A DNA stretch of 36,463 nt. Origin: a bacterium (GTDB lineage: Bacteria; Auribacterota; UBA3054; JAPLST01). The position numbers were made by a program, and so were the translations under genes. Where the stretch lies: NCBI GenBank assembly GCA_026417575.1, contig JAOACZ010000044.1, positions 1 through 36,463 of the forward strand, given 5' to 3'. The notes under the pieces were generated by a model, which saw only the letters and a list, made by a program, of their open reading frames with translations, ran no database searches and was not told the origin of the DNA. This document shows, one piece after another, positions 24,845-32,941 of this stretch. Each line of letters begins with the position of its first letter. Within the stretch, counting starts at the first letter, position 1.

Positions 24845-26416
24845 CTACAGTTCGGTACGAAAACGCCTCCGGTCAATCCCGTACTTCGCTACCCGCAGCC
24901 CCATTAACCGCTCCGTAATGCCGAGCGCCCGCGCAGCTTTGGCCATATTCCCCCGCGCAGTCTTGAGCGCGTCAATGATCAAGTCCCGCTCGACTGTTTC
25001 TAATGTCGTCCGCAGCGTGCCCTTGAACACAGTATTGCTTGCCTCCGCCGTTTGCAGCGTCGGCGGAAGATGATGCGCATGAATCGCATCGTCGGTGGTG
25101 AGAAGTACCGCCCGCTCAATACAGTTCTCTAACTCGCGCACGTTGCCCGGCCAGTGGTAGCTCATCAACATGTCAATCGCTGGCGTAGTGATACGCCGGA
25201 CATTCTTGCGGTTAGCTGCACTGTATTTTTCGATAAAGTAATCCGCCAGTAAAAGTATGTCCGTTTTCCGTTCACGCAGCGGCGGGATGTGAATGGGAAA
25301 CACGTTCAGGCGATAGTACAAGTCCTGCCGAAACAAACCCCGCTCCATGAGTTCTTCAAGATTGCGATTCGTCGCAGCAATCACGCGCACGTCCACTTTG
25401 ATTGTCGTAGTGCCACCCAGGCGCTCAAATTCCCGTTCTTGCAGTACGCGCAGCAATTTGACTTGTGTCGCCGGCGAGAAGTCTCCCACTTCGTCAAGAA
25501 AAATGGTCCCACCTTGCGCCAGTTCAAAACGCCCTTTGCGCGCGCTCAGCGCACCGGTAAACGCACCCCGTTCGTGACCAAAAAGCTCGCTCTCCACAAG
25601 TGTTTCCGGCAGCGCCGCGCAGTTCACCTTAATGAACGGCTTGTCCGCGCGCGGGCTGTTATAGTGGATCGCGTGGGCCACCAATTCCTTACCTGTCCCA
25701 CTCTCTCCGCGAATCAGCACAGTCGCATCGCTCGCGCTCACTTGCGCAATAAGATCATACACCGCTTGCATCTTGTTGGAATTGCCGATAATGTTCGACG
25801 GCCGGAAGCGATCCCGCAGCTCTTCCTGCAAACGGCGATTTTCGTTGCGTAAGCGCTCCTGCTCTTCCTGCATCGACTGGCGCAGCCGCACCGCCTGCGC
25901 GATCATACTGGAAATGATCGTGAGCAACCGTCCCGTATGCTCCAGCACGCGCGGGGCGCTCGGTGGCAGCTCGACACTCAGCGCCCCAATCGTCTCCCGC
26001 CCTAGCTTCACTGGCACACAAATGAACGCATTGTCCCCCGCCGCGCTCCCCGCCCGCGCACCCGTCCGATTCAGAAACATCGGCTCCTGGCTGATGCGAG
26101 GCACAATCTTCGCCTGCCCCGTCTCAACGACATACCCCGTCACCCCCTCACCCAGCCGGTACTTCCCACGCTTGTGTTGCGACGCTGATAACCCGTATGA
26201 CGCATCAATCGAAATCTCCCCCGTCTCCCGATTCAGCAGGGTTAACGCACCGCGAATAATATGCAATCGCGCCGCCAGAACTCTCAGCAACGGGGAGACC
26301 ACATCCCGTAAATCAATGCTCTGATCCAGAGCCTGGCTGATCTCGAACAATAACTCAAGCTCATTGTCCGGACGCGATACCATCGTATCGCCACTATGAC
26401 CTGGCCCAGCCGTCAT
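24845..26416 (-). CDS. Sigma-54-dependent activator (GAF - AAA+ - Fis HTH)
   Basis: A 523-residue enhancer-binding protein of NifA/NtrC layout. An N-terminal GAF sensory domain (about 20-175) is followed by a coiled linker rich in Gln, Glu and Arg, and an AAA+ domain. That domain contains Walker A GESGTGKE (residues 237-244), GAFTGA (284-289, which touches sigma-54) and Walker [13 protein letters not shown] Fis-type HTH (about 475-515, [22 protein letters not shown]) binds DNA. There is no receiver domain, so the signal is sensed by the GAF domain or a partner. ATG 26383 is an alternative start 33 bases downstream. It lies 206 bases upstream of the secretin gene, which has a sigma-54 promoter, and is the natural candidate to activate it. 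Confidence 0.93.
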   Translation of the reverse strand: MTAGPGHSGDTMVSRPDNELELLFEISQALDQSIDLRDVVSPLLRVLAARLHIIRGALTLLNRETGEISIDASYGLSASQHKRGKYRLGEGVTGYVVETGQAKIVPRISQEPMFLNRTGARAGSAAGDNAFICVPVKLGRETIGALSVELPPSAPRVLEHTGRLLTIISSMIAQAVRLRQSMQEEQERLRNENRRLQEELRDRFRPSNIIGNSNKMQAVYDLIAQVSASDATVLIRGESGTGKELVAHAIHYNSPRADKPFIKVNCAALPETLVESELFGHERGAFTGALSARKGRFELAQGGTIFLDEVGDFSPATQVKLLRVLQEREFERLGGTTTIKVDVRVIAATNRNLEELMERGLFRQDLYYRLNVFPIHIPPLRERKTDILLLADYFIEKYSAANRKNVRRITTPAIDMLMSYHWPGNVRELENCIERAVLLTTDDAIHAHHLPPTLQTAEASNTVFKGTLRTTLETVERDLIIDALKTARGNMAKAARALGITERLMGLRVAKYGIDRRRFRTEL

Positions 26417-26507
26417 GGATGATGGCCTAACAGTTCCCTGCAGTACCCGCTCTCTCGGACGTGGAATATGCTGTCACTCCTGCATGCCAAAACAAGATCA
26501 GCTCTGT

Positions 26508-26536
26508 ATTCTACGCAAAGGTACCTTCTTTGTCAA
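26508..26536 (-). promoter_or_regulatory. Sigma-70 promoter of the sigma-54 activator gene
   Basis: Minus-strand TTGACA (26531-26536), a 17-base spacer and TAGAAT (26508-26513). The -35 is perfect and the -10 has five of six bases. The leader to ATG 26416 would be about 85 bases. Confidence 0.65.
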
Positions 26537-27089
26537 GGAATTCCCTCCGCAATCCTCCCCGCAGCCTTAAATCACGAACCCCCCGTGCCCGCTGTTGCGC
26601 TTCACTCAGAACATCTACGCGAAGCCGCGAGCGTGCACTAGCCCCCTCATACGCACACACCCGCACCACTCCCACATGCTCGCTTCACACGCGCTTCTCG
26701 CAACTAGTCCTCGCTAGCGTTGCCCTCAGGTGACCCCTGTCCAAACCTTGCCCTCACACCCGCATGTGCAGCTCCTCTCAGCAACCCCCTGCCTCCAACT
26801 GCAAGCAGGCGTGTCCTATTCAGCGGAAGTCACGCTACCTCCCAACCGTTTGATCTCATCAAAACTCAACGGCTACGCGTATCGTGCTCGTGCGTTACCC
26901 CCATCACCCCTTGCCATCTCCCCCCAAACTGCTATCATCGCATCTGCTTTTCTCTTGTATCAACCGGCCACCTCTGCACAAGCTCCCACGTACAGCGAGA
27001 CATGACACCGCACTCCTCACTCCCAATCCGCCTACACCAAAAAACACCCCCATAGCAATTTGGCCATCGGGATAGCCGCTCCTCAGAAC
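26537..27089. other. Intergenic region without recognised gene
   Basis: About 550 bases, very C-rich on the top strand. Overlapping open frames on the plus strand have no recognisable domain and consist largely of Pro, Thr, Ser and Leu, as expected from composition. I see no tRNA, terminator hairpin or repeat. Confidence 0.5.
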
Positions 27090-27380
27090 CTAAAACTCTT
27101 GTTCCACTCTCGGCAGGATGACAATCAAAAAGGTTGCCACCGGGCCCAGCAGCAAGGAAATCAGCCACCATAGTAGGCCGCTCCGCCCTTTGGCCTGTGC
27201 CAACCCTGCGTTAATTAAGGACAAGGTACCCCAGCCTACCACAAACTGCGCGTTCTCGTACGTCACTACTACTCTCCCTTTTTCGTTACACGTCGTTAAA
27301 ATCGCCGCGTTAACCAAGACGTGTCGAAATTTTTCTTGTTTTTCTACACGTCTCTCCCTTCGTGTCGCCTTCGTCGACAC
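27090..27380 (-). CDS. Small membrane protein translationally coupled to Fic
   Basis: A 96-residue protein of unknown function. A highly basic start (TKATRRERRVEKQEKFR) is followed by a weakly hydrophobic middle, then a C-terminal hydrophobic segment in the pattern KGRSGLLWWLISLLLGPVAT, a motif common in small bacterial inner-membrane proteins. One or two membrane helices are likely. The GTG start is one base after the TAA of fic (TAACGTG), so it depends on translation of fic. It could modulate or localise the Fic protein, or simply be an operon passenger. Confidence 0.6.
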   Translation of the reverse strand: MSTKATRRERRVEKQEKFRHVLVNAAILTTCNEKGRVVVTYENAQFVVGWGTLSLINAGLAQAKGRSGLLWWLISLLLGPVATFLIVILPRVEQEF

Positions 27381-27381
27381 G

Positions 27382-28464
27382 TTAGCCCGTTAACAACTCG
27401 TACAGTTTCACATTAAGGTACAAATTCTCTTTGCCTATCTTGTGCCGCCGCAGCACCCCTATCGCTTCTAATTCCTTCAAGTACTCCGCAGCCGTCTGCC
27501 GCTCGGCAATCCCCGCATCTACCAAATGCTGGCCTTTCGTGTAAGGCCGGTGGAAAAGAAGCTCGATTAACTCCTTTGAATACACCCGCGCCGGCAACTT
27601 CTCGCGCGCCAGCTCCAACGTATACTCCAACAAGTCGCGAATGGCTAAAATCCGCCGGCGCGTCAGTAATGCCGTCTCCTCTACCGCTGTCAGCATGAAC
27701 ATAATCCACTCCTCCCACGCCCCGCGTGCCGTGACCTCGCGCAATAAGCGATAATAGAGCGGCTTATTGTCAATAATGTACCGGCTCAAGTATAACACCG
27801 GCAACTCCAATAATCCCTGCTGTACGAGAAATAAAATGTTCAGAATGCGACCCGTCCGCCCATTCCCGTCCGAAAAGGGATGGATCGCCTCAAACTGATA
27901 ATGGATCAGCGCCAGCTTCACCAATGGATCCAGACCCGTGTCAGCATGAATAAAATCTTCCAACTCTGCCAGCTTCCTCCGAATCACCTCAGCACCTTCC
28001 GGTGGCGTATACACAACCTCGCGGGTGCGCGCGTTGCCTATGAAAACACCCGGATGCTCACGAATACCTTGCACCCCCTCACATACCACTTGCACCACCT
28101 TCACAAATAAGTCCAACGTCAGCCGTGGATCCTGCTGAAGTAACTGATACCCCCGCCATAAAGCCTCGCGATAACGCAACACTTCTTTCGTGGCCGTGTC
28201 CGGCTCCCGTTGGGCTGAGATGGCTTTGAAAAGCGCATCATTCGTGGTGATGATGTTCTCAATCTCGGAGCTTGCCTTGGCTTCTTGCACAACCAACGTG
28301 TTCACCAGCATCGCCTGGTTCGGCAGCGTCGCACCAAGCCCCTTCAATTCGGCCACAGCACGACTCGCCGCCACGGTTTTGCGCAAAATTGCCTTGGTTT
28401 CCACATCCACCGGCGGCGGCAAAGGCGGGAGATCGTTGTACGGTACGCGGGGATCAAACGGCAT
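27382..28464 (-). CDS. Fic family AMP-transferase, class II (N-terminal inhibitory motif)
   Basis: A 360-residue Fic protein that probably transfers AMP to Ser/Thr/Tyr of target proteins. The active site HPFSDGNGRTGR begins at His195 and matches HPFx(D/E)GNGRxxR. An N-terminal SSEIEN (residues 65-70) fits the [S/T]xxxE[G/N] inhibitory helix, so the protein is class II and self-inhibited with no separate antitoxin required. The C-terminal 100 residues contain a winged-helix-like part (KGQHLVDAGIAERQTAAEYL). The frame runs upstream to 28629, but the promoter lies inside that extension and ATG 28464 starts the conserved MPFDPRVPYNDLPPLPP. It is followed after one base by a small membrane protein gene. 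Confidence 0.93.
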   Translation of the reverse strand: MPFDPRVPYNDLPPLPPPVDVETKAILRKTVAASRAVAELKGLGATLPNQAMLVNTLVVQEAKASSEIENIITTNDALFKAISAQREPDTATKEVLRYREALWRGYQLLQQDPRLTLDLFVKVVQVVCEGVQGIREHPGVFIGNARTREVVYTPPEGAEVIRRKLAELEDFIHADTGLDPLVKLALIHYQFEAIHPFSDGNGRTGRILNILFLVQQGLLELPVLYLSRYIIDNKPLYYRLLREVTARGAWEEWIMFMLTAVEETALLTRRRILAIRDLLEYTLELAREKLPARVYSKELIELLFHRPYTKGQHLVDAGIAERQTAAEYLKELEAIGVLRRHKIGKENLYLNVKLYELLTG

Positions 28465-28471
28465 CGGCGCT

Positions 28472-28499
28472 ATTATAGCAAATGCCCCACCGCCCTCAA
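28472..28499 (-). promoter_or_regulatory. Extended -10 promoter of fic
   Basis: Minus-strand TTGAGG (28494-28499), a 16-base spacer ending in TGC, and a perfect TATAAT (28472-28477). Seven bases separate the box from the ATG at 28464, so the transcript would start at, or one base before, the start codon. Confidence 0.65.
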
Positions 28500-28894
28500 G
28501 TTGGCTAACCTCTTTCTCGCCCACTCCCCAATACCCTCGTGACTCCGCCGCCGTGCCGCTCCCAACGCGCGCCGCCTTCATGCAAAAAGTGTGACCCGGG
28601 GCAGCGTTACCCATAAGGCCCATTACCACCCTCCTTGCACGTGTTTTCTCTCTTTCCCTCCCCTCCCAGTCCTGAGCACCCCCTCAGATCGCTGCTCGTC
28701 CCGGCAGTTTGACTCACATTGCTGCTATACCATATTCGACTAACACGACCTACCACCTGGCAACACCTCTGAATGCTGATTGTTCACCGTTCTCCCAGCA
28801 GCCACCCTGGTGCCCAAAACGCGTCCAGAACGGCCCGCACTGTTACCCGTGCAACCCACATCCTCCAGGCAGCTGCGCCTCTCGACTACACGTG
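28500..28894. other. Divergent intergenic region between fic and the LamG operon
   Basis: About 400 bases with no recognised gene. Frames run through it from both sides (the 5' extensions of fic and of the LamG gene), but both lie upstream of good promoters and lack family similarity. Confidence 0.55.
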
Positions 28895-28924
28895 TTGACA
28901 GAACGCTTCCATTTATGGTATAAT
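28895..28924 (+). promoter_or_regulatory. Consensus promoter of the four-gene exported-protein operon
   Basis: TTGACA (28895-28900), an 18-base spacer ending in TGG, and TATAAT (28919-28924): both hexamers are perfect and the -10 is extended. Transcription should start near 28931, giving a leader of about 33 bases to ATG 28964. Confidence 0.85.
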
Positions 28925-28963
28925 AGTGCGCTTTTATTTGTATTCGCAACCCGGAATTTTCCT

Positions 28964-29953
28964 ATGACCTCCGTTCTTCTGCTCCCCGTCCTCCTCCTTG
29001 CCCTCCACGCCCACGCCCTCAACTTCTCTCTCTCCTTTTCCGGCACAGGTACGGGTGACATTGATCGCGTAAAAATCCCGCTTGATGGTGCTGGTAACCT
29101 CCTCAACATCGGCAACGGCAACTTCACCATCGAATTCTGGATGAAAGCGTTCCTTTCCAGTAACACCGGGACAGTTTCTCCAGGCGCCAACGACAATTGG
29201 ATAACTGGTAACATCATCTTTGACCGAGATGTGTATGGTAATGGTGATTACGGCGACTTCGGTATCTCGCTCGGCTCCGGCCGCATCGCCTTCGGCGTCA
29301 ATAACGCCTCGTCTAGCCGCACGATCCTCGGCACCTCTCAGGTCGCGAACGGTCAGTGGCATCATATCGCTGTGACGCGGGCCTTCAACGGTGCCATGGC
29401 AATTTTCGTCAATGGCACCCAGGATGCCTTCTACGCCTCCGGCCCAGCCGGCAATATCTCCTACCGTACGGGGAGATCGACGAGCTGGCCGAATGATCCC
29501 TACTTGGTCATCGGGGCGGAAAAGCACGATTACGATCCGTCAACCTACCCATCTTTTAGCGGCTGGCTGGATGAGGTGCGTATTTCAACGAATATTCGCT
29601 ACACCAGCACGTTTCAACGCCCCACCGAATTCTTCCTTCATGATCAGTACACAGTGGGTTTATTCAGTTTTAACGAGGGGAGTGGTACAGTAGTCACAAA
29701 CTGGGCTCAAGTGCCCAACCCAACGCATGGTCAGCGCATGGTAGGCGGGTACCCGCCACGCCCAGCTTACTCGACCGACGTGCCGCCTCTCGTGCCTGAA
29801 TCAACTTGTCTGGCACTAGTTATGCTCACTGCTGCATGCGTAACACGTGTTCGAAGAAGTGCAAACAGTGAAATCATACCCTCTCATCGCCGCCTTTTGC
29901 CTGCTGTCCTCTCCGCTTCTCACACTGCGTGCCGAAGACTGGCCGCAGTTTAA
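28964..29953 (+). CDS. Exported LamG-domain protein with PEP-CTERM-like motif
   Basis: A 329-residue secreted protein. A signal peptide (MTSVLLLPVLLLALHAHA) is followed by one LamG/concanavalin-like jelly roll over most of the length: NFTIEFWMKA, GQWHHIAVTR, MAIFVNGTQD, FSGWLDEVRIS and GLFSFNEGSG are its usual strands. LVPESTCLALVMLTAACVTRVRR looks like a PEP-CTERM signal, but the frame does not stop after the Arg residues and continues about 25 residues into the next gene. The overlap with the propeller gene is 86 bases from GTG 29868. That is unusual, and a frameshift near 29845 is possible. The longer frame to 28709 is excluded by the promoter. It is the first gene of the exported-protein operon. 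Confidence 0.85.
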   Translation: MTSVLLLPVLLLALHAHALNFSLSFSGTGTGDIDRVKIPLDGAGNLLNIGNGNFTIEFWMKAFLSSNTGTVSPGANDNWITGNIIFDRDVYGNGDYGDFGISLGSGRIAFGVNNASSSRTILGTSQVANGQWHHIAVTRAFNGAMAIFVNGTQDAFYASGPAGNISYRTGRSTSWPNDPYLVIGAEKHDYDPSTYPSFSGWLDEVRISTNIRYTSTFQRPTEFFLHDQYTVGLFSFNEGSGTVVTNWAQVPNPTHGQRMVGGYPPRPAYSTDVPPLVPESTCLALVMLTAACVTRVRRSANSEIIPSHRRLLPAVLSASHTACRRLAAV

Positions 29954-31424
29954 TCACGATTGCCAACGTACTGCCCGCAGCGCAGACACCGTGCCCCCCC
30001 CTTACCGCGTGCGCTGGATGTGGTGCGGCGCCCAAGGCACCCTCCGCAACGCCGCCAGCCAGCCAGGCTTGCCCGGCTGGACTAATGACCTCACCTCTCG
30101 CGAAGGCTATAGCTTTCCCCTCCCTGACCCCGTCTCCCATACCTTGGCCATCAGTGCTCAACCTATCATGGCCGACGGCCGCGTCTTCATCGGCGACATG
30201 GAAGGACGTGTCTACGGCATCAATTTCTTTGATGGCAGCACGCTGTGGAGCAATGGCGTGGGCAGCGCGGTGACACACGCAGGGGCAGTGGATGGCTCGA
30301 ACGTGATCTTCGTCTGCGTCGGCGGCCGCGTCGCCGCTTTCGATGTCGCCACAGGTCAGGAACGCTGGCGCCACACATTACCACGCGCGATTGTCAGCGC
30401 CCCGTGCGTGATCAGCAATCAGGTGATCGTGACCTGCTTAGACGGCCGCGTACGCGCCTATCACACCACGTCCGGTACCTTGTTGTGGACCTCCCCCCAT
30501 CTCGGCGCCCCGATTCAATCAGGCCTGGCTGCCGACGACAGCGGCGTCTACCTCGGCGCCGAAAATATGTGGTTCTTCAAACTTTCACGCACCTCCGGAG
30601 CTATCCTCGCTAGCAACCGCGTCTGGGGCTCCAGCTTCCGCATGCTCTGGCCCGTCGTCTGGACCAACATGGTCTTCGTCCGCACCTGCGGCGAACTCGT
30701 TATCGGCAGTGAGTACATCATGGAAGCGGTGATGCAGCAATCCCCAAATCGTGCTCAAGAAGAGCAAAACATCCGCCGCTGGCTTCTCGGCGACACCAAC
30801 AACGGCGCCTGGCCCGATGCCGTCTCCAACGGTCATCGCACCCTCTATGGCCTCTACACCAGTAATTTACATCAACCGTACGTCATTCCCTGCGGGCCTG
30901 TCGAAGGCTGTGGCATCCCCCCTGAACCACCTTGCATTGATTGGCAAAATCGCATCCTCACCTGGTGGAAAACACGCTACCCCACACTGCTCACTGAAGA
31001 TCCCGCCTTCGGAAGCTTCTACGCCCTTGATATTGCCGGTATTAACCCCGTCACTGGCTACCGCGTGACCATCTCGGCGCCTCAACGCGCCGAGATTATG
31101 CGTGAATCGGACAACTTGTACGGCCTCTCGGTCGGCGGCAATTACTTGTACCTACGGCAGGAGTTCCGTGGCGCGCAGTTTATCCACCTACCTTCTGGAA
31201 CTTCCGGCCGCATCCAGGCGCGCCAGCGCTACCAAGATGGTGGCGGCTTCGCTGATGCCCACATTTGCTATGTGCAAGGAAATATTGATGTCTCTGAAGA
31301 TGATCCGTTGATCCCCGATACCCCCCAGCAAACTGTGTATGCCCGCCCACCACTCGCAATCGCAGGCAATAAACTTCTCTGGTGCGAAGAATTTGCTGTC
31401 GTTTGCGTGGAGGAAAGCTTATGA
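29868..31424 (+). CDS. Exported PQQ-like beta-propeller protein
   Basis: A 518-residue secreted protein. A signal peptide (MKSYPLIAAFCLLSSPLLTLRA) precedes EDWPQFNHDCQRTARS, the typical opening of PQQ-like propellers of the outer-membrane/BamB type. Several blades follow with repeated GRVYGINFFDGSTLWS, GRVAAFDVATGQERWRH and GRVRAYHTTSGTLLW motifs. Later blades are diverged and interrupted by a Trp/Pro-rich segment. No PQQ-dehydrogenase catalytic motif is seen, so a structural or carbohydrate-binding role is likelier. The chosen GTG is the one at the signal peptide; an in-frame GTG at 29847 is possible. It overlaps the next gene by 4 bases (ATGA). Confidence 0.83.
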   Translation: MKSYPLIAAFCLLSSPLLTLRAEDWPQFNHDCQRTARSADTVPPPYRVRWMWCGAQGTLRNAASQPGLPGWTNDLTSREGYSFPLPDPVSHTLAISAQPIMADGRVFIGDMEGRVYGINFFDGSTLWSNGVGSAVTHAGAVDGSNVIFVCVGGRVAAFDVATGQERWRHTLPRAIVSAPCVISNQVIVTCLDGRVRAYHTTSGTLLWTSPHLGAPIQSGLAADDSGVYLGAENMWFFKLSRTSGAILASNRVWGSSFRMLWPVVWTNMVFVRTCGELVIGSEYIMEAVMQQSPNRAQEEQNIRRWLLGDTNNGAWPDAVSNGHRTLYGLYTSNLHQPYVIPCGPVEGCGIPPEPPCIDWQNRILTWWKTRYPTLLTEDPAFGSFYALDIAGINPVTGYRVTISAPQRAEIMRESDNLYGLSVGGNYLYLRQEFRGAQFIHLPSGTSGRIQARQRYQDGGGFADAHICYVQGNIDVSEDDPLIPDTPQQTVYARPPLAIAGNKLLWCEEFAVVCVEESL

Positions 31425-32941
31425 ACAACCTTCCTACAAAACTGCCACTGTTGCTTTTGTTGTGCCTCTGGGGAATGCAAAAGAGCGCTTCCGCCATCTC
31501 ACTTCAACGTTACCTCACGGAGTATCCTTTCACCATTGGCATCTCGCCCGCCGCCGATGACTTGCGCGCCGAGCTCCACGACGAAATCAGTAAAATCCTC
31601 GCCGCCGGCCGCCTCGCCCCCCTCCGTATCCACTATGCTGACGAAATTTACCGCGGCTACTTCGTCTACACCGAAACCTTACGCGATCTCATCACCCTCG
31701 GTGCTGCCTTTCCCTACTTGACCCCCGCACAGCAAGCCGCCGCTCGCGCCTTCGTCCGTACCCAGTGCATGACCGCCGTCTGGTGGAGCATGCTCGAAGA
31801 TCCTCCCACCAATGGTAAACGCCGTGAACTCTACGAAACTCGCGATCCTATGCACGGCTGGCCCCATCGCTATGGAATGGATGTGCAAACTCGCCCGCGC
31901 GTCGCCGGCCTCATCGGCCTCGAACTCTACGCCCGCAAAGCCAACGACTGGGCCCTCATCTCGAACTACTGGGATAATATTAAGGATTTCTTCAGCCGGC
32001 CTGAAATGTATGGCGGCTGGACTGGCTACCATGGTGATCTCTATGGCACGCTGGGCGCGCCGCTCGCCATGGCACGCATGGCGGCTGTCATGGGCGATGC
32101 CCCCGCGTTCGCACAGGCTACTAACCGCCTGGCGCAACAACTCGCCCAGCACCTCAATTTCCACACCATCATGGTGCGCTCTACCAATCGCTACTATGAC
32201 TTCTTCGCCGACGCTCGTGCCGCTAACCTCGTTTACCACGGTTGGCTCTTTCTCAACATCACCCCGGAAGTCTGCCGCTTTATCAACGATCACGTCAATG
32301 TCCGCTCGGCAGCTCTAGCCCACGTGGACGCTGGCAAGCGACAGTATCCCCTCTGGTGGCTCCACCAGGCCCCTTACTGGACGCGCTGGACCGGCGATGA
32401 AGGCATGGGGCTCTCCCCAGAAATCATCGGCATGATCTTCCCACTCGAACGCTGGGTGCGCCGCACGCCCCCTGACCAACTCCGTGCCTGGCTGTCCGCA
32501 CCCGTCGGCCGCGGTGATTGCTACTACATCGAAGCACTCATCAATGCTCTCGAAGCCCATGGCACCACTGTCTGGACGCGCCACCCCTCTCTGCCTTGCG
32601 CGCTGCTCTCGCCCAACGGCGGCGAGCTCTTCATCCCCGGCGCAACTATTACCATCTCCTGGGCCCTCACTTCGGCCGCCACGCACGTCACGTTACTCTA
32701 CTCCAAGGACGACTTCCTCACCTCCACTGTCATCGCCTCCAATCTCCTTAACACAGGTACGTACACCTGGGATGCCCCCAACGACTACACCACCAACGCG
32801 CGCGTGCGTGTTGTCGCTGCGCTGCCCTCAGCCTGGTCGGATGAAAGTGATGAGGCGTTCGCAGTCGTTCCAGAACCAGCCATGCTCCTCACCGTACTCA
32901 TCGGTATCACCCTCAGCAGGCGCTGCCGATGTCTCATGTGA
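31421..32941 (+). CDS. Exported protein of unknown function with PEP-CTERM end
   Basis: A 506-residue secreted protein without a family I can name. A signal peptide (KLPLLLLLCLWGMQKSASA) is followed by about 370 residues that look all-helical and rich in Trp, Tyr and His, with segments such as GGWTGYHGDLYGTLGAPLAM and PLWWLHQAPYWTRWTGDEGM. This resembles (alpha/alpha)6-barrel glycan enzymes, but I cannot prove it. Next comes an immunoglobulin-like module starting SPNGGELFIPGATITISW, found at the C-terminus of many secreted proteins. The end, VPEPAMLLTVLIGITLSRRCR, is a good PEP-CTERM signal. ATG 31421 has GGAGGA seven bases before it and overlaps the propeller stop (ATGA). Confidence 0.75.
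   Translation: MNNLPTKLPLLLLLCLWGMQKSASAISLQRYLTEYPFTIGISPAADDLRAELHDEISKILAAGRLAPLRIHYADEIYRGYFVYTETLRDLITLGAAFPYLTPAQQAAARAFVRTQCMTAVWWSMLEDPPTNGKRRELYETRDPMHGWPHRYGMDVQTRPRVAGLIGLELYARKANDWALISNYWDNIKDFFSRPEMYGGWTGYHGDLYGTLGAPLAMARMAAVMGDAPAFAQATNRLAQQLAQHLNFHTIMVRSTNRYYDFFADARAANLVYHGWLFLNITPEVCRFINDHVNVRSAALAHVDAGKRQYPLWWLHQAPYWTRWTGDEGMGLSPEIIGMIFPLERWVRRTPPDQLRAWLSAPVGRGDCYYIEALINALEAHGTTVWTRHPSLPCALLSPNGGELFIPGATITISWALTSAATHVTLLYSKDDFLTSTVIASNLLNTGTYTWDAPNDYTTNARVRVVAALPSAWSDESDEAFAVVPEPAMLLTVLIGITLSRRCRCLM

Noticed and set aside
28709-28963. N-terminal extension of the LamG gene
   Set aside because: The consensus promoter at 28895-28924 lies inside it, and the signal peptide starts at ATG 28964.
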